From: Sphingomonadaceae bacterium
GTDB lineage: Bacteria; Pseudomonadota; Alphaproteobacteria; Sphingomonadales; Sphingomonadaceae
Direction of reading: 5' to 3'
NCBI GenBank assembly: GCA_013821585.1
Contig: JACDGO010000035.1
Coordinates: forward strand, 1-11,653
Length of the DNA: 11,653 nt
Shown: positions 5,080 to 11,653 of the stretch, in pieces
Layout of the letters: every line of letters begins with the position of its first letter
Position numbering within the stretch: the first letter of the stretch is position 1
Notes under the pieces: generated by a model
Seen by the model: the letters and a program-made list of their open reading frames with translations, nothing else
What the model was told of the DNA's origin: nothing
Databases searched by the model: none
Program-made: the position numbers and the translations under genes

Positions 5080-6369
5080 ATGACCGACACAATCTTCGCC
5101 CTCTCCTCCGGCACGCCCCCCGCCGCGATCGCGATCGTGCGCGTCAGCGGACCCGACGCGGACGCCGCGCTCACCGCGCTTACGGATCATCCGCTCCCCG
5201 CGCCCCGTCATGCCACGCTCCGCACCCTGACCGATCCCGAAAGCGCCGCGCCCCTCGACACCGCGCTCGCCCTGCGCTTTCCCGGCCCCGCCAGCGCCAC
5301 CGGTGAGGACATGGTCGAGCTCCACCTCCACGGCGGCCGCGCGACCGTGGCGGCGGTCCAGGCGGCGCTGGCGCACCTTCCCGGCTTGCGCGCCGCCGAG
5401 CCCGGCGAGTTCACCCGCCATGCGTTCGAAAACGGCCGCATCGACCTGAGCGAAGCCGAAGGCCTTGCAGACCTGCTGCGCGCCGAGACCGAGGTTCAGC
5501 GCCGCGCCGCGCTGGCGATGGCCGAAGGCGGGCTGTCGCGAAGGGTCGAGGGCTGGCGGCACGCGCTGCTCGCGCTGTCGGCGCGCGCCGAGGCGGCGAT
5601 CGACTTCGCCGACGAGGACGATGTCGAGCCTTGGCCCGAAAACGAGCGCCTCGCCGCGCTTGCCGCGCTCTCGGGCGAGATGGCGGAAACGCTCGCCGCC
5701 CCGCCCGCCGAGCGCCTGCGCGACGGCGTCCGGGTCGGCATCGCGGGGCCACCGAACGCAGGAAAATCCACACTTCTCAACGCTTTGGTGGCGCGCGAGG
5801 CGGCGATCGTCTCGCCGATCGCGGGCACGACGCGAGACTTGATCGAGGCACCCGTCGTGCTCGGCGGATTGCCCCTGTTGTTGATCGACATGGCCGGCCT
5901 GCGCGACGAAACCGGCGATGCGATCGAGCGCATCGGCATCGACCGCGCCCTGAAGGCGATCGAGCGTTGCGATCTTCTGCTGTGGCTCGGCTCGCCCGGC
6001 GAAGCTCCCGAACACAGCGATCTTATAGGCATTGCAGCAAAATGCGACATTCATCCGCCCGGTCCAGGCGATTCGCGATTGTGCGTTGCGGCATTGACCG
6101 GCGAAGGGATGCGCGAACTCGAATCCGGGATTCTCGCGCGGGCGTCCGCGTTATTGCCGGCGGGCGACGCTCTGGCGCTCAACATGCGCCAACGGACGCT
6201 GCTTGCTTCGGCGCAACAGGGACTCGATGCGGCCGCGGCCACGAGCGACCTGCTCGAAACGGCAGAGCATTTGCGATGCTGCCGCGAAGAAATGGACCGT
6301 TTGACAGGCCGCGCGGGCACCGAAGCCATGCTCGACGCGCTTTTCGCCCAATTCTGCATCGGAAAATGA
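5080..6369 (+). CDS. mnmE: tRNA modification GTPase MnmE (TrmE)
   Basis: MnmE works with MnmG to place the carboxymethylaminomethyl (or aminomethyl) group at C5 of the wobble uridine of several tRNAs; it binds a formyl-tetrahydrofolate-type cofactor and is a potassium-dependent, dimerisation-activated GTPase. Here it has 429 residues, slightly shorter than the roughly 450 of E. coli. The N-terminal folate domain (1-118) has GEDMVELHLHGG and PGEFTRHAFENGRIDLSEAE. The G domain has G1 GPPNAGKS at 223-230, G2 GTTRD at 249-253, G3 DMAG at 270-273 (usually DTAG), and at the G4 site AKCD at 320-323 in place of NKxD. It ends in the invariant FCIGK with Cys426. The ATG at 5080 gives the standard MTDTIFALSSG opening. 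Upstream in-frame starts would translate a repeat. parS begins right after the stop. Confidence 0.96.
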   Translation: MTDTIFALSSGTPPAAIAIVRVSGPDADAALTALTDHPLPAPRHATLRTLTDPESAAPLDTALALRFPGPASATGEDMVELHLHGGRATVAAVQAALAHLPGLRAAEPGEFTRHAFENGRIDLSEAEGLADLLRAETEVQRRAALAMAEGGLSRRVEGWRHALLALSARAEAAIDFADEDDVEPWPENERLAALAALSGEMAETLAAPPAERLRDGVRVGIAGPPNAGKSTLLNALVAREAAIVSPIAGTTRDLIEAPVVLGGLPLLLIDMAGLRDETGDAIERIGIDRALKAIERCDLLLWLGSPGEAPEHSDLIGIAAKCDIHPPGPGDSRLCVAALTGEGMRELESGILARASALLPAGDALALNMRQRTLLASAQQGLDAAAATSDLLETAEHLRCCREEMDRLTGRAGTEAMLDALFAQFCIGK

Positions 6370-6385
6370 TGTTTCACGTGAAACA
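6370..6385. promoter_or_regulatory. parS centromere site, perfect 16-bp palindrome
   Basis: TGTTTCACGTGAAACA matches the bacterial parS consensus at every position. It starts on the base after the mnmE stop codon. ParB binds this palindrome, then spreads along DNA as a CTP-loaded clamp, and ParA moves the complex at segregation. Its presence 3.3 kb from parB fits the known clustering of parS near the origin. Confidence 0.96.
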
Positions 6386-6397
6386 CACTGCGCCCTT

Positions 6398-6515
6398 GTC
6401 ATCCCCGCGAAAGCGGGGATCCCGCTATCTTGCTCCGCTTCGCAAGAATCTTTCCAGTTTCACGTGAAGGCCCGAAGAAGCGAAGAAGCGGGATTGCCGC
6501 TTTCGCGGGAATGAC
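6398..6515. repeat. REPIN-like inverted repeat pair (GTCATYCCCGCGAAAGCGG type)
   Basis: Arms of 28 bases at 6398-6425 and 6488-6515 are inverted copies matching at 25 of 28 positions, separated by 62 bases. Each arm contains the CCCGCGAAAGCGG palindrome of the widespread REP type, whose translation gives FPRKRQSR-like peptides in database proteins. The spacer holds a degenerate parS (6456-6471) and a small CTTGC/GCAAG stem. The element fills most of the gap between mnmE and mnmG and could fold the intercistronic mRNA into a long hairpin. No transposase gene is nearby. Confidence 0.78.
6456..6471. promoter_or_regulatory. Degenerate parS-like site
   Basis: AGTTTCACGTGAAGGC keeps the 12-base core GTTTCACGTGAA of parS but differs from the perfect site at positions 1 and 14-16, so one half-site is intact and the other is damaged. 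It lies 86 bases from the perfect site at 6370, within the REPIN-like element. It could be a weak ParB site or a decayed one. Confidence 0.6.
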
Positions 6516-6535
6516 GGGTGGAGTAGCGCATCCCC

Positions 6536-8308
6536 ATGCTCGAATGCGATGTCCTGATCGTCGGCGGCGGTCATGCCGGGTGCGAAACTGCGGCTGTGGC
6601 GGCGCGCATGGGCGCGCGCGCTATCCTGCTTACCATGTCGCGCGCGACGGTCGGCGCGATGTCGTGCAACCCGGCGATCGGCGGAGTCGGCAAGGGGCAT
6701 CTCGTCCGCGAGGCCGACGCGCTCGACGGACTGATCGGCCGCTGCGCCGACGCGGCGGCGATCCACTACCGCATGCTCAACCGCTCGAAGGGCAAGGCGG
6801 TGCACGGCCCGCGCGTCCAGGCCGACCGTGAAGCGTATCGTGCTGCCGTCCAGGCGGCGCTCGCCGCGCAACGGAATCTCGACATCGTCGAAGGCGCCGC
6901 CGAATCGCTGGTTCTCGATAGAGGCGCGATCGCGGGCGTGGTCCTCGCGGATGGCCGCCGGATCGCCGCGCGGTCGGTCGTGCTCGCGACCGGCACTTTC
7001 CTCAACGCGCTCATGTTCCGGGGCAATCACCGCACGCCCGGTGGCCGCGTTGGCGAGCCCGCCGCTAACGGCATCGGCGCGCAGCTTCGCAAGCTCGGCT
7101 TGCCCGTTGGCCGCCTCAAGACCGGCACGCCGCCGCGCCTCAACGGGCGGACGATCGACTGGAGCGGCCTCGCGCGCCAGCCGTCCGATGCGGATGCCTG
7201 GACGATGTCGCCGCTCGGCCGGCGTAGGCTCCCGCAGCTCGCCTGCGCGATCACGCGCACCAACGCGCGCACGCACGAAATCGTCCGCGCCGCGCTCGAT
7301 CGCTCGCCTTTGTTCAGCGGTGCGATCGGCGCGAGCGGGCCGCGCTACTGCCCGTCGATCGAGGACAAGATCGTGCGTTTCGGCGACCGCGACGGGCACC
7401 AGATTTTTCTCGAGCCGGAAGGGCTCCGCGACTGCCTGGTCTATCCCAACGGGATTTCGACCTCGATGCCGCTCGATGTTCAACAGGCAATGCTGCGCAG
7501 CATCGCGGGGCTGGAGCGCGTCGAGATCGCGCAACCGGGCTACGCCGTCGAATATGATTATCTCGATCCGCGCGGGCTCGATCACACCCTTGCGTCCCGC
7601 GCGCTCCCCGGTCTTTATTGCGCGGGGCAGATCAACGGCACCACCGGCTATGAGGAAGCCGCCGCGCAGGGCCTGGTCGCGGGCGTCAATGCCGCCGCGC
7701 GCGCGCTCGGCCGCGCGTCGCTGCGCCTCGACCGCGCCGATTCATACATCGGTGTGATGATCGACGACCTCGTGCTTCAGGGCGTGTCCGAACCCTATCG
7801 CATGCTCACGGCGCGCGCCGAATACCGGCTCCACCTCCGCGCCGACAATGCCGAGGCGCGTCTTACCGGGATCGGCGTTGCCGCGGGCTGCGTCGGCGAT
7901 GTTCGCACGGCCCATTGGCGTAAACGGGAGTGGCAGCGTTCCATCGCCGCCGCCAAGCTCGCGCCACTGACGGCGCGCATCCGGCGCGAACGTCTATGCA
8001 GCGCCGATTTGCGCGCTGACTTCCCCGGCACGCCGCGCGACATCCTCGAAGAACTCGTCGAGGACACGCTTTATGCCCCCTTCGTGGATCGCCAGCGCGC
8101 CGAAGTCGCGCAGCGCGCCGGCGCCCGACCGCTCCCGCTTCCCGACGCTCTCCGCTACGCACATGTCCCTGGCCTGTCCGCCGAGATGATCGAGCGCCTC
8201 GAAGCCGCGCGCCCGGCAACCCTCCACGATGCCGAGCGCGTTCCCGGCGTCACCCCCGCCGCGCTCGCCGCGCTGATGGTTCACGCAAGCGCGAGCCGCG
8301 CGGCTTGA
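6536..8308 (+). CDS. mnmG: tRNA uridine 5-carboxymethylaminomethyl modification enzyme MnmG (GidA)
   Basis: MnmG is the FAD- and NADH-dependent partner of MnmE in wobble-uridine modification. The 590-residue protein has the FAD-binding GGGHAGCE at 10-17, [20 protein letters not shown] at 43-62 with Cys44 (E. coli Cys47 equivalent), [12 protein letters not shown] at 152-163, [11 protein letters not shown] at 268-278 with Cys272 (equivalent of catalytic Cys277), the FAD contact [18 protein letters not shown] at 362-379, and [18 protein letters not shown] near 423-440. It is about 30 residues shorter than most homologues, mainly in the C-terminal helical domain. The ATG at 6536 has GGAG twelve bases upstream, a long spacing, within the flank of the repeat. 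The stop overlaps the rsmG start (TTGA). Confidence 0.97.
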   Translation: MLECDVLIVGGGHAGCETAAVAARMGARAILLTMSRATVGAMSCNPAIGGVGKGHLVREADALDGLIGRCADAAAIHYRMLNRSKGKAVHGPRVQADREAYRAAVQAALAAQRNLDIVEGAAESLVLDRGAIAGVVLADGRRIAARSVVLATGTFLNALMFRGNHRTPGGRVGEPAANGIGAQLRKLGLPVGRLKTGTPPRLNGRTIDWSGLARQPSDADAWTMSPLGRRRLPQLACAITRTNARTHEIVRAALDRSPLFSGAIGASGPRYCPSIEDKIVRFGDRDGHQIFLEPEGLRDCLVYPNGISTSMPLDVQQAMLRSIAGLERVEIAQPGYAVEYDYLDPRGLDHTLASRALPGLYCAGQINGTTGYEEAAAQGLVAGVNAAARALGRASLRLDRADSYIGVMIDDLVLQGVSEPYRMLTARAEYRLHLRADNAEARLTGIGVAAGCVGDVRTAHWRKREWQRSIAAAKLAPLTARIRRERLCSADLRADFPGTPRDILEELVEDTLYAPFVDRQRAEVAQRAGARPLPLPDALRYAHVPGLSAEMIERLEAARPATLHDAERVPGVTPAALAALMVHASASRAA

Positions 8309-8928
8309 CCGAAGACGAGGCGCGCGCTTGGCTGCACGACGCGCTCGATGTTTCACGTGAAACACTCGATCGCCTCGACGTCTATTATCATCTGGTCGCG
8401 GAGGACGGCGTCAGGCAAAACCTCGTCAGCCGCGCCTCGCTCGACGACTTCTGGGGCCGCCATATCGTCGATTCGGCGCAGCTTGTCCTTCTTGCGGGCA
8501 AACGTGCGTCCGGCCAGTGGCTCGACATCGGAAGCGGCGCGGGACTCCCGGGCATCGTCACCGCGATCGTCACAGGCGCGCCGACAATGCTCGTCGAGCC
8601 CCGCCGCCTCCGCGCCGGTTTCCTCGCCACCGCGGTCGATACCTTGGGTCTCACCCGCTGTCGCGTCGAAGCGCTCCCCATCGAACGCGTCGCTCCCTTT
8701 CCGGCCGACATCGTCACCGCCCGCGCGGTCGCCCCGCTCGACCGCCTTCTCGATATGACACGGAATCACGCTTCACCTTCTTGTCTTTTCCTCTTCCCAA
8801 AAGGGCGCGGCGGCGCGGAGGAACTGGCGTCGCTGCCCAAGCGGTGGCAAGGTGACTTCCGCGCGATATCCAGCGTCACCGATCCGGAGAGCGTCATCAT
8901 CACCGCAACCTCGGTTTCCCGCAGATGA
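8305..8928 (+). CDS. rsmG: 16S rRNA (guanine-N7) methyltransferase RsmG (GidB)
   Basis: RsmG uses S-adenosylmethionine to methylate N7 of G527 (E. coli numbering) in 16S rRNA; loss gives low-level streptomycin resistance in several bacteria. The 207-residue protein shows [20 protein letters not shown] at 38-57, the SAM-binding motif [13 protein letters not shown] at 72-84, [10 protein letters not shown] at 140-149, and the FPKGR loop at 164-168. The start is TTG, overlapping the mnmG stop as TTGA, with no clear Shine-Dalgarno, which indicates coupling to mnmG. The first 20 codons carry a perfect parS that encodes DVSRET using codons otherwise uncommon here. A pyrimidine-rich, lower-GC patch at about 8768-8803 encodes the segment before FPKGR. 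The end overlaps parA (ATGA). Confidence 0.95.
   Translation: MTEDEARAWLHDALDVSRETLDRLDVYYHLVAEDGVRQNLVSRASLDDFWGRHIVDSAQLVLLAGKRASGQWLDIGSGAGLPGIVTAIVTGAPTMLVEPRRLRAGFLATAVDTLGLTRCRVEALPIERVAPFPADIVTARAVAPLDRLLDMTRNHASPSCLFLFPKGRGGAEELASLPKRWQGDFRAISSVTDPESVIITATSVSRR
8349..8364. promoter_or_regulatory. parS site embedded in the rsmG coding sequence
   Basis: A second perfect TGTTTCACGTGAAACA, from the last base of RsmG codon 15 through codon 20 (D-V-S-R-E-T). The codons GTT, TCA, CGT, GAA and ACA are largely A/T-ending in a gene that otherwise prefers G/C endings, consistent with selection for the DNA site. It lies 1.98 kb from the copy at 6370 and 1.35 kb from parB. Confidence 0.96.
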
Positions 8929-9704
8929 TTGTCATCGCGGTCGCCAACCAGAAGGGCGGCGTCGGCAAGACGACGACCGCGATCAACGTGGCGACCGCGC
9001 TCGCCGCGACCGGCTGGCGTGTGCTGCTCGTCGATCTCGATCCGCAGGGCAACGCCTCGACGGGCCTCGGCATCGGCCATTCGTCGCGGCTGCGCTCTAG
9101 CTACGAAGTGCTGCTCGGCGATTGCGGGATCGAGGCGGCGGTGATGCCGAGCCGCGTCCCGCGCCTTGAGCTCGTTCCTTCGACGGTCGATCTGTCGGGC
9201 GCGGAGGTCGAGCTCGTCGCGTACGACAATCGCACGCACCGCCTCGCCGATGCGCTCGCCGCCGCGCCCGCGCGCTGGGACATCGTCCTGATCGATTGCC
9301 CGCCCTCGCTCGGTCTGCTCACGATGAACGCACTCGTCGCCGCGCAGTCCTTGCTCGTGCCGCTGCAGTGCGAGTTCTTCGCGCTCGAAGGACTGTCGCA
9401 GCTGCTCCAAACGGTCGAGCGCATCCGCGCGCGCTTCAACCCCGGCCTCACCATTCTCGGCGTCGCGCTGACGATGTACGACCGGCGCAACCGCCTGACC
9501 GAGCAGGTCTCGCAGGACGTGCGCGCGTGCCTGGGGCCTGTGGTGTTCGACACGGTGATCCCGCGCAACGTCCGTCTGTCCGAGGCGCCGAGCCACGGGT
9601 TGCCCGCGCTCATCTACGACATCCGCTGCTCGGGATCGGAGGCCTATATGAATCTGGCGCGCGAGCTGATGGGCCGCCTGCCTCAAGCGGCGCGCGCGGC
9701 ATGA
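8925..9704 (+). CDS. parA: Chromosome partitioning ATPase ParA (Soj)
   Basis: ParA is the nucleoid-binding ATPase that moves ParB-parS complexes, segregating the replication origin. It has 259 residues, typical of chromosomal ParA without an N-terminal regulatory domain. The deviant Walker A KGGVGKTT lies at 10-17 with signature Lys10 and catalytic Lys15, followed by the A' motif VDLDPQGNAS at 36-45 and Walker B DIVLIDCPPSLGLLTMNAL at 119-137. LQCEFFALEGLSQL (147-160) and IPRNVRLSEAPSHGLP (212-227) are standard ParA/Soj segments. The ATG overlaps the rsmG stop (ATGA) and its own stop overlaps the parB start, so rsmG, parA and parB are likely translated as a coupled series. There is no clear separate ribosome binding site or promoter. 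Confidence 0.97.
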   Translation: MIVIAVANQKGGVGKTTTAINVATALAATGWRVLLVDLDPQGNASTGLGIGHSSRLRSSYEVLLGDCGIEAAVMPSRVPRLELVPSTVDLSGAEVELVAYDNRTHRLADALAAAPARWDIVLIDCPPSLGLLTMNALVAAQSLLVPLQCEFFALEGLSQLLQTVERIRARFNPGLTILGVALTMYDRRNRLTEQVSQDVRACLGPVVFDTVIPRNVRLSEAPSHGLPALIYDIRCSGSEAYMNLARELMGRLPQAARAA

Positions 9705-10576
9705 GCGAGGGGGAAGCCGCCGCCCGCCGCAAGCCGATGGCCTTGGGGCGCGGCCTCAACGCGCTGCTCGGCGACGCGACTCCCGAAGCGGCGCAAGGCG
9801 CCGGCGTGAACGAAATCGCGGTCGGGAGTATCGTCCGCAACGAGCATCAGCCGCGCAAGCACTTCGACGAGGAGGCACTCGACGAACTCGCCCGTTCGAT
9901 CACCGCGCACGGGGTGCTTCAGCCGATCATCGTTCGCGACATCGGCGGGGACAAATATGAGATCATCGCCGGCGAGCGCCGCTGGCGCGCCGCGCAGCGC
10001 GCGCAGCTCCACGCGATTCCGGCGATCGTCCGCGAGGTTCCCCTCGACAAATATGTTCTCGAGCTCGCGATCCTCGAAAACATACAGCGCGCGGACCTCA
10101 ACCCGGTCGAGGAAGCTGCCGCTTATGCCCGCCTGATCAACGTGCATCTCTACACGCAGGCCGATCTTGCGCGTGTCGTCCACAAGTCGCGCAGCCACGT
10201 CACCAACATCATGCGGTTGCTGGAACTCGACACGCCGATCCGCGAAATGGTCGCCGACGGGCGGCTGACGATGGGGCATGCGCGCGCGCTGATCGGGGTT
10301 CCCGACGCGGAAATGATCGCCGAACGCGTCATCAGGGACGGGCTTTCGGTCCGCGACGTCGAGCGCATCGCGAAGGCGAAGAAACGTCCGTCGCAAGTGT
10401 CGACCGCGCCCTCGGCGAACGCCGATATCGCGATGCTCGAACGCCAGCTTGGCGACCTGACCGGACTCAAGGTCGCGATCCGCCACGACGGCGCGGCGGG
10501 AACGGTCACGCTCCATTATGCGACGCTCGACCAACTCGACATGATCTGTCAGCGGCTCAGCGGCGAAAAGATCTAG
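9701..10576 (+). CDS. parB: Chromosome partitioning protein ParB (Spo0J), CTPase clamp
   Basis: ParB binds parS, spreads as a CTP-dependent sliding clamp and stimulates ParA. It has 291 residues. Residues 14-24 (ALGRGLNALLG) form the basic N-terminal segment that contacts ParA. Residues 36-135 are the CTP-binding domain, with NEHQPRKHFDEEALDELARS, the C-motif GERRWRA at 91-97 and ENIQRADLNPVEEAA at 126-140. The helix-turn-helix lies at about 152-172 (TQADLARVVHKSRSHVTNIM) and the C-terminal dimer domain at about 242-288. The start ATG overlaps the parA stop. Its binding sites are at 6370 and 8349. The stop TAG shares the CTAG at 10573-10576 with the convergent holA gene. Binding of these sites by this protein is strongly expected but not shown here. 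Confidence 0.97.
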   Translation: MSEGEAAARRKPMALGRGLNALLGDATPEAAQGAGVNEIAVGSIVRNEHQPRKHFDEEALDELARSITAHGVLQPIIVRDIGGDKYEIIAGERRWRAAQRAQLHAIPAIVREVPLDKYVLELAILENIQRADLNPVEEAAAYARLINVHLYTQADLARVVHKSRSHVTNIMRLLELDTPIREMVADGRLTMGHARALIGVPDAEMIAERVIRDGLSVRDVERIAKAKKRPSQVSTAPSANADIAMLERQLGDLTGLKVAIRHDGAAGTVTLHYATLDQLDMICQRLSGEKI

Positions 10577-11592
10577 CGTAAGCTAGCGCCGACACGTGCG
10601 ATCGAGACGATCTCCGCGCCGACCAGAACGTCACCCGCGCTGCGCGAGCGCTTGATCGCCTGTTCAACGTCGAACAGGCGCGTCGCGACGGTTGCCAGGC
10701 GCGCGGCATTCCAGCGGCCCAGCTGGCGGCCGACTGCGTCCTTCTCCTTGAAAAACAATGACTTGCCAGATGCCGCCATGACGGCGCCGGGCGGCTTGCC
10801 GCGCTCGACTTCCGCGCGCATCCGGGCGAGCAGCAGCGCGCGGCGGGCGAGGCCGCGGACGAGCGGGATCGCGCTCGTTCCCGTCGCGGTCAGCCCGGCG
10901 AACTCGCTCGCCGCGCCCGAAACGTCACCGTCGAACGCCGCATCGACGAGGCGGCTGGTATCGACCTCGCCGAGATCGGCGCCGATCGCTTCAAGCGCGT
11001 CGATCGTCGCTTCGCGCGGCCGGTCGGGCGCGGCATCCAGAAACAGCGCGAGCTTTTCGAGTTCGCGTTCGAGCACCGCGCGATTGCCCGCGCACGCGTC
11101 GGCCAGCGCGGCGGCGACGCGCGGGGCGAGCCGCAAGCCCTGCTGGCGCGCGAGCGAGAGCGCGAGATCCTCGGCCTTGCCGCCCTCAGGCCGGTAACTG
11201 GCGAAGGCAAGCGCGCGCGGGTCGGCGAGCACGCGTTTCAGGAGCGCCGACGAAGGCTTGAGCACGCCCGCGATCATCACTACCGGATCACCGTCGACGC
11301 CCGCGTCGAGCAGCGCCGCGATCGCGTCGGCGCATTCGTCGCCGCCCGCCACGCGAATGTGGCGCTTCGTCCCGAACAGGCTGATCGCCGCGGCTTCGTC
11401 GGGCAGCCGGGCGGGATCCTCCTTGAGCGCCGCTCCGTCGAGGTCGATGCGCTCGACGTCAGGCCCCATCGCGCGTTCGAGGCGCGCGGCGAGCGCACGC
11501 GATCCGGCGTCGTCCGGTCCGTGGAGGAGAAACAGCCGCGTCGCGCCAGGTGCGTCGAGCGCGCGCGCAACCTGCGCCTCGTTCGCCTTCAC
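10573..11592 (-). CDS. holA: DNA polymerase III delta subunit HolA
   Basis: The delta subunit opens the beta sliding clamp within the clamp-loader complex. The protein has 339 residues, the usual size. The N-terminal RLFLLHGPDDAGS (19-31) is the degenerate P-loop region typical of delta, which does not hydrolyse ATP. It is followed by DPVVMIAGVLKPSSALLKR (102-120), the helical segment GNRAVLERELEKLALF (169-184), and the C-terminal collar domain with SLFFKEKDAVGRQLGRW (278-294). I chose the GTG at 11592, which gives the family-like start MKANEAQVARALDAP and has AAGG upstream within the lptE end. A start further out, beyond the right part of the window, would overlap lptE. It is downstream of lptE on the minus strand and meets parB tail to tail at a shared CTAG. 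Confidence 0.93.
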   Translation of the reverse strand: MKANEAQVARALDAPGATRLFLLHGPDDAGSRALAARLERAMGPDVERIDLDGAALKEDPARLPDEAAAISLFGTKRHIRVAGGDECADAIAALLDAGVDGDPVVMIAGVLKPSSALLKRVLADPRALAFASYRPEGGKAEDLALSLARQQGLRLAPRVAAALADACAGNRAVLERELEKLALFLDAAPDRPREATIDALEAIGADLGEVDTSRLVDAAFDGDVSGAASEFAGLTATGTSAIPLVRGLARRALLLARMRAEVERGKPPGAVMAASGKSLFFKEKDAVGRQLGRWNAARLATVATRLFDVEQAIKRSRSAGDVLVGAEIVSIARVGASLR

Positions 11593-11602
11593 GCCGCGAC
11601 CT

Positions 11603-11653
11603 TCATCGCGACGTCGCGCTGCGCCCGGCGTAGAGCGCGAGGCGCGCGACAAT
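11603..11653 (-). CDS. lptE: LPS-assembly lipoprotein LptE, last 16 codons (5' part outside window)
   Basis: On the minus strand the window edge opens into IVARLALYAGRSATSR followed by TGA (11605-11603). This ending matches the C-terminus of sphingomonad LptE as I recall it, and lptE directly precedes holA in alphaproteobacteria (leuS-lptE-holA). LptE is the outer-membrane lipoprotein that plugs LptD during lipopolysaccharide insertion. The stop lies ten bases before the holA GTG, and the AAGG used by holA sits between them. Only the tail is present, so the call rests mostly on gene order and the short peptide. Confidence 0.6.
   Translation of the reverse strand: MVARLALYAGRSATSR

Noticed and set aside
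5763..5771. AAATCCACA resembling a DnaA box
   Set aside because: It is a single imperfect match inside the mnmE P-loop codons, explained by the protein sequence.
6425..7585. A 386-codon minus-strand frame including an FPRKRQSR peptide
   Set aside because: It is antisense to mnmG, and the peptide is the translated REP repeat.
10590..10597. A further CACGTG near 10592 as a parS
   Set aside because: The flanks (GCCGA and CGATC) do not match parS; only the six-base core is shared, within holA.
11593..11652. A 20-residue upstream extension of HolA
   Set aside because: It overlaps the LptE C-terminal codons in another frame and is Arg/Ser-rich. The GTG at 11592 gives the expected start.

Overview
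The window is GC-rich chromosomal DNA from an alphaproteobacterium, most likely a member of the Sphingomonadales. Three things point there: the gene order hemE-hemJ-(...)-rho-terC-like-DUF6489-mnmE-mnmG-rsmG-parA-parB facing holA-lptE, the DUF6489-type small protein, and sphingomonad-type small hypothetical proteins. This is the origin-proximal parABS neighbourhood of alphaproteobacteria. oriC itself is not visible; in Caulobacter and relatives it lies next to hemE, so it may sit just left of base 1.

Left part (1-2336): the 3' end of hemE overlaps hemJ, giving two consecutive late steps of heme synthesis. Next come a TTG-started small gene (914-1144), a convergent Crp/Fnr-family regulator on the minus strand (1141-1863), a divergent intergenic region (1864-2051) with dyad symmetries, and a second small unknown gene (2052-2336). 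These three genes separate hemJ from rho and look like a lineage-specific insert.

Centre (2337-6535): rho is preceded by a 315-bp leader holding a textbook intrinsic terminator (12-bp stem plus seven T). After rho come a TerC/YjbE-type membrane protein and a DUF6489 protein. Two REPIN-like inverted repeat pairs follow: one just before mnmE, where the repeat arm itself supplies the ribosome binding site, and one between mnmE and mnmG.

Right part (6536-11653): mnmG, rsmG, parA and parB form a chain in which each start codon overlaps the preceding stop. MnmE and MnmG together modify the wobble uridine of tRNAs, RsmG methylates 16S rRNA, and ParA and ParB segregate the chromosome origin. Two perfect 16-bp parS palindromes are present, one directly after the mnmE stop and one inside the rsmG coding sequence, plus one degenerate copy inside the second REPIN-like element. 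ParB and its binding sites are therefore encoded within about 4 kb. holA (clamp-loader delta subunit) and the last codons of lptE run towards parB on the minus strand.

I see no CRISPR, prophage, transposase, tRNA or rRNA, and no convincing undescribed multi-gene system. The points of interest are regulatory and architectural: dual-use parS sequence, repeat-borne translation signals, the rho leader, and shared CTAG stop codons at both convergent gene junctions.
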